Assembly (NCBI GenBank): GCA_027604705.1
Contig: JADHYV010000081.1
Span: forward strand, 1 to 64,000
DNA from: Allomyces arbusculus
Lineage: Eukaryota > Blastocladiomycota > Blastocladiomycetes > Blastocladiales > Blastocladiaceae
DNA: 64,000 nt
Direction of reading: 5' to 3'
A model generated the notes under the pieces. That model did not search any database. It had not been told where the DNA came from and saw nothing but the letters and a program-made list of their open reading frames with translations. The translations under genes were made by a program, and so were the position numbers. Positions 34,709 to 43,701 of this stretch are shown here, one piece after another (within the stretch, counting starts at the first letter, position 1; the number at the start of each line of letters is the position of its first letter).

Positions 34709-35317
34709 GAAAAAGATGTTCATTTGCGCAAAGAATATCCGAGGCCATCGTTTTGGAGCGGCTACACATACCAAGCATCGATTCAACGATTGTTCCCTTG
34801 ATGGCTGTCAGGCTTTGCCAACTGCAAGTTTTACAATTCAAGATGGCAGAGCAAATGAAGCGGCCTGGGTTCGCAATAAACATCATTTGTACATTGTGCT
34901 CGGGACACAGTTCCCAATCCTCTCCACCGGTTAGGTGCAGCGTCAGGTTGCGATTGATGCCATTTCCATGATCCCAGTCCAGGAGTGACGGCTGAATGCT
35001 GCTGGCTCGCCTTGAAATTGACTACACCGGCGTGCGCGCCCAGTCTTAGCAAATCGCCGGTTGGTGACTGCAACCATTTCGTGTGATTGCTCATGACCGT
35101 ATTGTTGCGAGTGTCTAGCTGCCAAACATCAAGCCAAGAACGCTGGCAGCTGGCGCCCGGCGGCGAGCAAATGGAGGATTGAAGTTGAGCATCAAAGGCT
35201 GCCAGCAACAAATCAGGTGCGCGCACATGATCACGGCGCGACTGTCTCCTTCCGCCGCTGCGCCGCCAACCACAATCCGTTCAGCACCGCAAGACACGCA
35301 CGACAACCACCAACACC
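34709..35317. other. Intergenic, no gene seen
   Basis: 609 bases between two plus-strand genes. It probably contains the promoter of NOPCHAP1. A 131-codon minus-strand frame (34831-35226) shows no domain and was not accepted. Confidence 0.45.
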
Positions 35318-36228
35318 ATGCCCAAAAAACGCACTAACCCAACCAAGCGCGCCGAGAACCGCAGCAGTGGTGCCCTGACCGACGCGTCGCTCGCCGCGGC
35401 CGCCGTGGCCGCACCCACGTCACTCCTCGTTCCGCCGCCCGCACCACCACGGCATAAACCCGCGATTACTCCCGTTGCCCCCAATATCAACCGTACGCGC
35501 GCAGGGAATACATAAAGACATCCATCGGTTCGAACTGGGCACTCATCGTCGAGTCATCTAGTCCTCGCACGGCTCAATGCTTTCCTGCCGGCCATGGCGC
35601 AGTCCAACGATGCGCTGATGGCTGCGATTGCGCGTGATGGACGCGAAAAGTACGATATTGAGCATATCGACCAGCGCAGCGGGCCGGTGATCCAATTGGT
35701 ATGCATCGCTGGATGTAAACACGATCCGTCGCCAACGAAGCTGACGCACGCGTGGTTTAACAGAAACTCGGTCTCGGTCTGTTTGAGGGCAAGCCCCCGA
35801 TGGCCACGGCCGCGAGCGGCGGTACCGACGTTGCGACGGCGCTCGACCGCTTGCGCCTCCCCGGCAGCGCCGCATCATCACCATCCTCGCGTCGGCCCGG
35901 CATTACCGACCTTACCGCGACGGTAAGTAGCGATAGCAATGACTCGGACTCGGACTCGGACGCGCCAATGGCCGACGGCGACGACGAGGACGCGCGCACT
36001 CGGCCACGACTTGTGCCCGCTCATAACGACGTGGCCATGGACGTCGATTCCGACGAGGCCGATAGCAGTGACGACGAGGAAGATGACTCCGGCGCTCCAC
36101 CTGTCTCGCTCGAGGCCATGGTCACCGACTTTTTCAACCAGGGTCTGGACGACAGCGACAGCGAGGAAGAGATTGCAGGCGAGGATGACGAGAGCAGTGA
36201 TGAAGAAATGGAGGAGAGGAGGCCGTGA
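35318..36228 (+). CDS. NOPCHAP1: NOPCHAP1 (NOP protein chaperone 1, DUF4598 family)
   Basis: Family members (human C12orf45) bridge NOP58 and the R2TP/RuvBL machinery in box C/D snoRNP assembly. Three exons (35318-35492, 35562-35698, 35764-36228) give 258 residues. The introns are 69 and 65 bases (GTACGC, phase 1; GTATGC, phase 0, GCTGAC branch, TAACAG acceptor). The spliced core reads LARLNAFLPAMAQSNDAL, then EKYDIEHIDQRSGPVIQL, then KLGLGLFEG. This parallels human VQTFLPQMARANEKL, FNIENIDGPHSKVIQM and DVALFEM. The N-terminus is basic (KKRTNPTKRAENR), suiting nuclear entry. As in human, the tail is very acidic (runs of DSDSDSD and DDEEDD). It converges on the next gene with only 115 bases between the stops. 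Confidence 0.9.
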
Positions 36229-36343
36229 TGACGCTTGCGTTTCCATTTTGGGCGTGTCGTGATCAACAGATCACAAATCAAATCGATTGATTCTGATTGG
36301 ATCTAGGAATGATGAGAAAGTCCCAAACAGTCGTCGCCCGTGA

Positions 36344-39300
36344 TCACAGTTCGCCACGACCTGCTCCTCCACTGCCAGGCCGCGCCTTCTTTCCCTTGGG
36401 TGGACTCAGTCCCGAGCTTGAGAACGATGTGGCCGGTCGAGTGGCAGGATCTGCTTTAATCTCCAAGTCGCCAGCGTAGCATGCGTGTACCGCGTTCATC
36501 GCGGTCGCGACACGCTCGTCCATCATGGCACCGCACATCCACGCGCACGATCGCCCCACAGCCCCGTCCTCGTCCGTGACCCGCGGCGGAACGACATGCG
36601 CGCACCGTGCACGCCCATCACCCACCACCATTACCGCGTCAGACACCGCGGGCGTCGCGCACGTCGCGACATAGATCGACCCCTGCACAAGCAACTCCAT
36701 GACCACGATTCCAAGCACGACGAGAGCGGCCAAGACGACCGCCGACCGCGAATGCACGGGGGCCCACTCGACACTGGTCCACCACGCGCGCGACGGGCGA
36801 AACAAGTCCGTCTCCGACGCCGTCCGGTCGGCTGCCCCCGCCCCTGGTGTTGCATCGTCCGATACCTCCGTGTTCCGCTGCGTCGCCGTGGTCCCAAACG
36901 ATGGCGCGTCCACCTGTGCGGCGCGCGCCGCAACGACAGACGGATCCCCCATCACGTCGTCCCCGTCATCGTTGCTGAGTTGACCGTCATCGGAATCAAA
37001 CGACGCGGTACCACCCAGCGCGCGCGTCGGTGTCGACGACGCGTCGTGCGGGATCCCCGTGACCACGAGCCGCCGTAGAACCGCGTCGTCGCGCAGGACT
37101 TTACGTGGCGCGAGGTACGTGCCCTCAACGACAGCCACGATTGGCGGTGGCGGCGGCAACCGACCCACTCCCGCATCTCCAGGGCCACTGCGCAGGGCAT
37201 CCCACTCGCCGAGCGCGCGCGCGATCCTCGGCAAATCGAGAAACCCGCTCTCGTCCACGAGTTGCGCACCCTGTGGAACCAGCCGGTGCCGCATCAGCGG
37301 GAACCGTGCCTGCAAGTGCGCGATCCGCGCACACCACGCGAGCACGACTGCGCGTAAATGCGCGGGTGAGGCCACGTCCACGTCGACGAGACTCGCGTCC
37401 ATGTGCGCCGCAACCGAATAGAGTGCGTGCGAGGGCCGGTGTGCAACGTGCACGCGGTGTGCGACGGCGAGCGCCGTGTACAGCGCGGGTTCGGTTGCGG
37501 CGTCGGTGGCGTCGGCCGGGGAGAGGCAGACCGTGTGCAGGTGCTGGACCGACGGGAACATGCCGGGGATGTGTGCGGCGAGAACTTGTCGGCAGTGCGA
37601 GAGGAGACGCACGGGAATCGATGGATGGTGCGCGAGGAAGGTGCGCCGCACGGCGTCGGCAACGCGGAGGATCGTGCGGTCGAGTTTTGAAGGCGAGGTA
37701 AGGGTGGGGGACGAGCCGGGCGGCTTGACGATGGGGATCACGGTTATCTTGATCCCTTTGTCGGGGCTCGGAGTCGGCGCCAGTGCAGATGCCAGGGTCC
37801 GTGGTGCGTGGAAATGAGCGTTAACGGCACGAATGACCGTAGCGAGCGTCTGATCCGATGTGGAACTGTCGCCGTACTCGGCGAGCTCGCGCAACTGGTC
37901 GACGAGGTCCGGCGCAAACCCGATCACGTCAGCGTGCGTGACCAGCACGTCCGTGAGCACGCGACGGCCCCACGGCGTCACGCTCCATTTCTTCACGAGC
38001 GACGGGTCGGCGCTCCGCACACCGAGCAGGTGGTCGCGAAACCACAGAAAGTGGCAGAAGAGCGTCAGGTGATGCTGAAACTGGATCTTGGCCACGCTCG
38101 TGCCTGCCGTGTGGAAGTAGCCGTAGTTCATTTTTGGGAAATTGGTCTGCTTGAGCCAGACGGCGTCGGTGCCCGGATCGAAACCAAGGAGCGGTTCCAT
38201 GGCCGCGGGCGTGTCGAGCAGCAGTCTCAAAAACTCGCGCAGTGCGAGCCCCTTGGGCCAGGTGACCGGGTCAATCAGCTGCTCAATCTTGCCGGCCAGG
38301 AAGTTATTGACGACTGCAGCACGCGCCACGAAATTATCGACGTCGGTCGCCCGCCCGCCGCGAATGCGGTCGATGCGCAACTTGAACGAGCAATGCGTGT
38401 GCGACCCGAGGAGGGCGAGTGGGGAAATGACATTGCCGAGTTCGTCGACGGCAAACAGGGCGCCGAGTGCGTCCTGGATGACGCGCGGGATGCGGTCCCA
38501 TTGCGTTTGGATGTCGGGTGCGTCGTCGATTGATGCCGCCACAACAACTGTCAAGGTCCGCGTTGTGGCGCGCCACGCAGCGTACATAATGGGCGGCTCC
38601 ATGTCGCTGCGGTCGAGGTCGGCGGTGCGTCCAATCTTGACCAGGTATTTGCCGACGAGGGTGCGGAGACGGCGCACTGTATCGTCGGGTGGCGGGTCAG
38701 GAAAATCGAGAACGCGCGCTAGCCAGGTGACGTGGTCGGCGAGCAAGGTGTCGCTCTCGTCGGGGGCCAGCTTGTCAAACAGGATGAGCGGGAACCGGTG
38801 GAGAAGGTAGACGGAGAGTAAGTGGCGTTGCAGCGGGTTGTGCGCGTCGTAGCGATGGCTGGTACGCCAGTCGTTGAGCAGGGCAATCGCGTCAGCGAGC
38901 GTTCGGCCCGACAGGTTCATAAATGGCTCGATCCACGAGGAGGCGGCGGGCGGCTTGCGCGGTAACGTCAGGTCGGTAACGTTGATAGCAATCGGCGTCG
39001 GTGGAGAGATAGCGCTGTCGATGCGATCGCTGGCATCGTTGAGATGCAAATGGTCGACGATGCTGGTGGAGCGCGTGCCCGGGATGAGCGCTGGGGTTGC
39101 GACGGGCTCGGGTGCAGCCAGATGCGGGTGTAGAAGCAGCGGCAGCAGCTCGCGCGCAATTTCGGCGACGAGTGTGCTTGTGGGCCACGTGTCGTCGACC
39201 GGCAGACCGTTCGACTGCAGCGTGCCCGAGTAGAGATTGGCTAGCTTGTCGGGCGGCAGGTAAGGCGGCAGCGCGGCGCGTGCCGGAGCAAGCAGTAGCG

Positions 39301-39679
39301 CGGGTGGAGAGGCGTGGCGCGCGAGCAGTCGGGCGTCTGGTGCATGCACGGGCGCGACGCGGGCCTCGGCGGGCATGGCGGCGTGGGCGTCGGTCGGATT
39401 GTCGGAGTGGTGGTGGGGGTCGAGCCCGCAGCGCGGACCAGCACTTGTTGGCGGAGCTTGCAGTGCCAGTCCAGTCTGGTGCGCGGCAGCAATGCGGCAA
39501 GTTGCGGACGCCGTGCGCGGGCGGTCGGTGGGGTGATCGCGCCTGCGCCGCGCTGCCCTCGCTGTGCGCCGGGCGGGCGCGCTCCAGCTGGGCTTCGATC
39601 GTGGTGCCGGCGCGCATGCCGTCGACGGCACCGCCTGCGCCTCGCGCCTGCCAGCGTCGCAGGCGTGCGACGCTTCCAT
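36344..39679 (-). CDS. Large protein of unknown function with one C-terminal membrane helix
   Basis: A single open exon of 1,111 codons from the ATG at 39679. An in-frame ATG at 39376 (GCCGCCATGC) would give 1,010 residues and is a credible alternative, because the extra 101 residues are Arg/Ala/Pro-rich and look untranslated. From about residue 140 the protein looks globular: amphipathic helices, Trp/Phe-containing blocks such as WIEPFMNLSGRTLADAIALL, QFQHHLTLFCHFLWFRDHLL and PKMNYGYFHTAGTSVAK. Near residue 1000 a hydrophobic stretch (AVVLAALVVLGIVVMELLVQ) looks like a single membrane anchor, followed by a Cys-containing tail ending GAGRGEL. I recognise no family and see no catalytic motif. 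Confidence 0.75.
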   Translation of the reverse strand: MEASHACDAGRREAQAVPSTACAPAPRSKPSWSAPARRTARAARRRRDHPTDRPRTASATCRIAAAHQTGLALQAPPTSAGPRCGLDPHHHSDNPTDAHAAMPAEARVAPVHAPDARLLARHASPPALLLAPARAALPPYLPPDKLANLYSGTLQSNGLPVDDTWPTSTLVAEIARELLPLLLHPHLAAPEPVATPALIPGTRSTSIVDHLHLNDASDRIDSAISPPTPIAINVTDLTLPRKPPAASSWIEPFMNLSGRTLADAIALLNDWRTSHRYDAHNPLQRHLLSVYLLHRFPLILFDKLAPDESDTLLADHVTWLARVLDFPDPPPDDTVRRLRTLVGKYLVKIGRTADLDRSDMEPPIMYAAWRATTRTLTVVVAASIDDAPDIQTQWDRIPRVIQDALGALFAVDELGNVISPLALLGSHTHCSFKLRIDRIRGGRATDVDNFVARAAVVNNFLAGKIEQLIDPVTWPKGLALREFLRLLLDTPAAMEPLLGFDPGTDAVWLKQTNFPKMNYGYFHTAGTSVAKIQFQHHLTLFCHFLWFRDHLLGVRSADPSLVKKWSVTPWGRRVLTDVLVTHADVIGFAPDLVDQLRELAEYGDSSTSDQTLATVIRAVNAHFHAPRTLASALAPTPSPDKGIKITVIPIVKPPGSSPTLTSPSKLDRTILRVADAVRRTFLAHHPSIPVRLLSHCRQVLAAHIPGMFPSVQHLHTVCLSPADATDAATEPALYTALAVAHRVHVAHRPSHALYSVAAHMDASLVDVDVASPAHLRAVVLAWCARIAHLQARFPLMRHRLVPQGAQLVDESGFLDLPRIARALGEWDALRSGPGDAGVGRLPPPPPIVAVVEGTYLAPRKVLRDDAVLRRLVVTGIPHDASSTPTRALGGTASFDSDDGQLSNDDGDDVMGDPSVVAARAAQVDAPSFGTTATQRNTEVSDDATPGAGAADRTASETDLFRPSRAWWTSVEWAPVHSRSAVVLAALVVLGIVVMELLVQGSIYVATCATPAVSDAVMVVGDGRARCAHVVPPRVTDEDGAVGRSCAWMCGAMMDERVATAMNAVHACYAGDLEIKADPATRPATSFSSSGLSPPKGKKARPGSGGAGRGEL

Positions 39680-40683
39680 TGGCGAGGCAGCGCACGCCTC
39701 AGTCCCGTCAGTCCCTTCAGCTTGACGTCACGCAGCCCATCATCCCACCGCCCGGCTGACGTCGCGTTTTTAATCCAAGGCCGGGCGCCCCGGCCGAGAG
39801 CCGCCGCGCCGTTGCCGCAGCGATTTGTTTCTTCAGACGGCACGAGTCTCGACGAGTCTGTGGTGCTCGCTACCGCACGCATTTCGATAGCAAGTGCTGA
39901 TTGATCCCGGGCCCGCCCGCCCGCAAGCGTGCACGAGGGCCCCGCCTCTGTCGACCCGCACCCACCAACCACACCGAACCAGTTCGGCACCCGACGGCGC
40001 GCTTGCAAGCGCACGCCCCCGCCGGGCACCGCTCCATCCCGTCGCCGGCCCGGCCTGCCAGCCCCACCTGCCAGCAATACCCGCGCCAACGGGCCTTTCT
40101 TTGACCCGCGACTGCCGACCTGCTGCTGCTCGATTTTTCCCTACTCCTCCACCTCCATTTCTCGCTCTGGTCAACCACGCACGTCCTGGCGCGCCGGTAT
40201 CAACGTTCTCTTCCGACGTACCCGCCACCTCTGCCGCACACGTCAAGCTCGACCAAGCGCGAACGCCATCTGCCTCTCCAGCCGCCACGTTCACGTTCTC
40301 GATCGTTGGTCGGTCTGCCTTGGCATTCCACACGCCAGGCGCTTGCCCGTCGCTTCCCTCGCCGTCGTCCAGTCGCCACCCGATTTGCCACCCGATTTGC
40401 CAAGGCGCCGCCACTTGGTTGCTTTTCGGAGTGCAGCTCGCCCTTGGCCGGTCCCCCTGCTTCAATCAGCGACCAGCGGCCCGACGCGCAGCTTCTGCTC
40501 GATTCTTGCGCTCCGACTTGCTCGGCCACAAGCGTCCCTCCTTGATCGTAAATACTTTTGCCTCCCCACCACGAGTTCCGTCAACAAGCGGGACGCGGCC
40601 ACTCTTCCCTTCCTCCCCCAAGCGGCGTTGACCTGTCCTCTGTCCCGCAACCCACCCATCCATCGCGCACGCCAAATTTACGC
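39680..40683. other. Divergent intergenic region
   Basis: About 1 kb between two divergent genes, probably holding both promoters. At 40378-40401 the unit CACCCGATTTGC is present twice in tandem. No gene supported. Confidence 0.45.
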
Positions 40684-41754
40684 ATGGCCGCTCAGCACTC
40701 CCCTCCCATCGTGCAACCAGCGCGCCCGCCGCACCCACACTCGCCGCCGATACTTGCCGTCGACCCGGCCCGCTCGCCACCACCGTCGCGCCCAACTTCC
40801 CCGTCAGCTGCCCCCATGCCGCCTGCCACCGCAACCCCTGCGGCCTCGGCCGCCGCTGCTGCTGCCGTTGCCGCGGCCACCTCGCCTCGCACGACGGCCA
40901 ACTCGCTCGGGCAGCACCGACAACAACTACTACGGCGACACGCGGCGCGCGCGGCGCGGACTATGCCGCGCATGCGGTGCTGCGGGTTCGCCATCAACGT
41001 GCGACACGCCGTCATGGCACTCGCATTCGCACTCGCCTTTGTGCACTTGGTCGCCCTGATTGCCGCGGCACAGCGCAGTCTCGTCGACCCGAAACTCGAC
41101 GGCCGTGGACCCAAACTCGGCGTGCTCTCCGCCATTGCATTGACGCTCGATGTCATTGGGCTCATCGTCGCGGGCATGACGCTGGCAGCCGCCGCATTGA
41201 CACGCGACGAGGACGTGCTGGCGTTTGCCGAGCACGAGTCGCACCAGATGGCCGCGCTTGCGGCCGGGACGAGCGGGATCGCCGCGTCCGATTCGACGAT
41301 TGCCGCAGGTTCGCCTCCGCCGTCGCCCACGGCGGTCCCGACTCAGGCGGAGCTTGCCGCGCGCCGGTTCCGGCACGGCACGAAAACGCTCGAGTCGGCC
41401 GCGGGTATTTGCGGTGTCCTGGCCGTCTCGGGCTTTCTCGTCTCCATTTTCGCACCGACGCGCGCCGCCGCGGTTATGCCCATGGTCGCAGCCGTCGTCG
41501 CGAATAACGTTGCGCACGCGGTCGCGGGCTACGTGCGGCACCTGCGCCGCTTACGGTCGCGCGTGCTCGGCGGGGAAGAGGTCGGCGGACACCTGTGGTC
41601 CTCGTCCGAGTCGATCGGGAACGTCGACAAGTTTGTGCGCAGTCGCAACGCGTCGTTGGTAACGAGGCCGCGTCAGGCGTCGGCAAGCGCGGTCACGGTG
41701 GCGACAGCGGCAGCCGCTGCTAATGCAAGGACGCCGCCGCCGGACCGCGACTAG
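40684..41754 (+). CDS. Four-helix membrane protein, unknown function
   Basis: 356 residues in one exon from the ATG at 40684 (GCATGGC); the longer frame starts only with TTG. The first 90 residues are Pro/Ala-rich and disordered, followed by an Arg-rich stretch (RRHAARAARTMPRMR). Four hydrophobic helices are predicted: VMALAFALAFVHLVALIAAA (about 112-131), VLSAIALTLDVIGLIVAGMT (about 147-166), ICGVLAVSGFLVSIFAP and AAAVMPMVAAVVANNVAHAV. A Ser/Ala-rich loop separates the two helix pairs. The C-terminal 80 residues are hydrophilic. No domain is recognised. It is convergent with the KRE9-like gene. Confidence 0.8.
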   Translation: MAAQHSPPIVQPARPPHPHSPPILAVDPARSPPPSRPTSPSAAPMPPATATPAASAAAAAAVAAATSPRTTANSLGQHRQQLLRRHAARAARTMPRMRCCGFAINVRHAVMALAFALAFVHLVALIAAAQRSLVDPKLDGRGPKLGVLSAIALTLDVIGLIVAGMTLAAAALTRDEDVLAFAEHESHQMAALAAGTSGIAASDSTIAAGSPPPSPTAVPTQAELAARRFRHGTKTLESAAGICGVLAVSGFLVSIFAPTRAAAVMPMVAAVVANNVAHAVAGYVRHLRRLRSRVLGGEEVGGHLWSSSESIGNVDKFVRSRNASLVTRPRQASASAVTVATAAAAANARTPPPDRD

Positions 41755-42120
41755 GGAGGGTCAGACACGTCCCCAATCTGCATGGTCGGCGGCGCTGGCA
41801 TTGCTTGCTGCGATGCGCGATCGGGGTTCAAGTGTCGGTCGTACCAGTTTCGCCCAGTGACATTTATACACGATCATGCTGCTAAATGCGATTCCTTAGT
41901 CGGCGTGCCATACTAGTGAAATAGACAGTTTTGCAAGCATCCATCGTCTAGATTGTACTTCTCTTCACGACAGCAAAAACGGACCGGATCGCCCCCAAAG
42001 AAGCGTACACAAGCATGGACAACCTTTTCCACCAGAAGCAAAACAGAAGAGAGGTCAAAAACAACCACGTCGGTTGCACGCGACACCCGTGGCCAAATGG
42101 CCAAACCGAAGCATGGCCTT
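41755..42120. other. Convergent intergenic region
   Basis: 366 bases between two convergent stops, AT-richer than both genes. Shared 3' region; nothing else seen. Confidence 0.5.
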
Positions 42121-42743
42121 CTACGCGAACAGCGTGGCAATGACGGCAGCGGCACCCGCAACGAGCAAGGTCCCGGCCGTCGCCATCTCGCCCTGGCGGC
42201 GCACCGCGCCCGACTTGTCGGCCGCCTGCATCTTGAAGTAGGGCGAGCACGTGTACTTCGTCTCAGCGTTCGTGTCGTCCTTCTTGGCGTACTAGAAGAC
42301 CATGAGGTCCAGACATCACAGTCAGCTTCCGCGGACCATAAACCGCATCATCAATTGCCAAAACGTACCGAAATCCGCACAAAGTAATCACCACCGGCCG
42401 GCAAATCCGTCGGCAACGTGGCCTCGACCTTGTTACTCGTCGGATCGACCGCGTCGCCCAAGGACCCGAGCGACTTGAGCATGATGCGGTTGCTGAGCAT
42501 CGGGTCCGACCGGTTGGCCTGCATGACCTGCACCGACATGGGCGAGTAATCCTTGCCCGGCGGCTTGTTCCACGACGCAGTCACCTTGGTCCCAGCCTTC
42601 CACGTGTCCTTGTCGGTCGGTGAAGTCACTTCGAGGTCGTTGGTGCACGTGTCCTTGATGAGCTGACGCTTGTTATAAGTCGTGGCCGAGACGGCCGTGG
42701 CCAGGACGGCGAGAACGAGCAGGATGAGAGCCGCAGCGCGCAT
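42121..42743 (-). CDS. Secreted, probably GPI-anchored KRE9/KNH1-domain wall protein
   Basis: Two exons (42743-42369, 42291-42121) encode 181 residues. The 77-base phase-0 intron (GTACGT donor, GCTGACTG branch) joins GGDYFVRIS to YAKKDDTNAETKYTC. Residues 1-20 (MRAAALILLVLAVLATAVSA) form a clear signal peptide. The mature domain has the KRE9/KNH1-family (Ser/Thr-rich GPI-anchored membrane family) pattern: TSPTDKDTWKAGTKVTASWN, then LPTDLPAGGDYFVRI. The C-terminus is a hydrophobic tail (TLLVAGAAAAVIATLFA) after small residues, a GPI-attachment signal. Related proteins act in beta-1,6-glucan and cell-wall organisation. The GPI18 gene in this window belongs to the pathway that would build its anchor, but that is context, not evidence of linkage. 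Confidence 0.85.
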
Positions 42744-43701
42744 GGTAACGTGGACTCGGGTGGTGTCGAGGTGGGCAATGGAATGAGATGGAGAGTTGGC
42801 CGAAGCGGATCGTCCACGGCGGGTTTGGAACTTGATGGACACGGCTTGCACAGGGCGTTCGCGAAGGTGCGTGGTGAGCGTGGTTTCGTGGTTCGTGCAG
42901 CCAAGGGGGTGCAACAGAGCGTGGTGCAGGCTCGCTGCGTTGCGAGGTCGGCGTCTAGTTGACCGCTGGAAAAGCACTGAGAGAGAGCGTGCCGCGACCA
43001 TCAAGCGCGACCCTTGCCCTTGCCCCGACGCGCTCTCGCGGCCGCGGCCAGCTCTCTCGCCCTCCCTCCCTTTCACATCGGGGACGTGCCGGCCGCGCGG
43101 TGTGAATCCTCCTTCCTGGGGCCTGCAAGCTTGGTCGGTCGTTCGGGACGGCGGGCGAGTGGCGTCGGCGCCACGCCGTTGCCGCCTGCTGAAATCTGGT
43201 GGCCCCAGGCACGTGCTCGGCGTAAGGCTGCGCCATGTTCGCTGGTGCAACATGTTTCGTCTCGCACAGCGTTTCATGATTTCGTGGCCGAGAAACGACC
43301 GCGCGCTGACTGGTGCCTGTCCGTGGCGAGCGAGGCGGTCATCTGCAAGTCACGAATCGAGCGTGCTACAAGCGCATCGTCCGTGCAGCGCTGCTCCTCC
43401 CCAGCATCCCGTCGAGACGAGAAATCACCAACCAAGTCAAGACCGACGCGTTCAAGCCGCAACAGAAAAGGAAACAATCCGATGTTCATGTTATATACAC
43501 ACGCTCTCATGGACCGCGCCGCCAGGGCCGGCCCATCGAACTCGTCGAAATGCTTGCGCGCTGCTCAGCTCCTCTCCAAAATGGCCCGCCGCGGGCTTTG
43601 CCAACGAAAGACATCCAACGTCACGCATGCCGCAACACCTGCCTGCCGTCCACCACAAAAACGAAAGAAACACCAACACTCTGCACTCCACTCCGCTCGC
43701 A
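42744..43701. other. Upstream region of the KRE9-like gene
   Basis: 958 bases between the KRE9-like start and the end of the zinc-binding gene, both on the minus strand. The KRE9-like promoter lies here. Frames in this stretch are Arg/Ala/Pro-rich without domains. Confidence 0.45.

Noticed and set aside
34831-35226. 131-codon minus-strand frame
   Set aside because: Considered as an ankyrin or retroelement scrap because of a phrase resembling 'LLRLGAHAGVV', but no repeat consensus or splice structure holds up.
27116-43000. A cell-wall biosynthesis gene cluster (chitin synthase, KRE9-like, GPI18, SH3-PX)
   Set aside because: The genes are many kilobases apart, on both strands and interleaved with unrelated housekeeping genes; proximity alone does not support a cluster.
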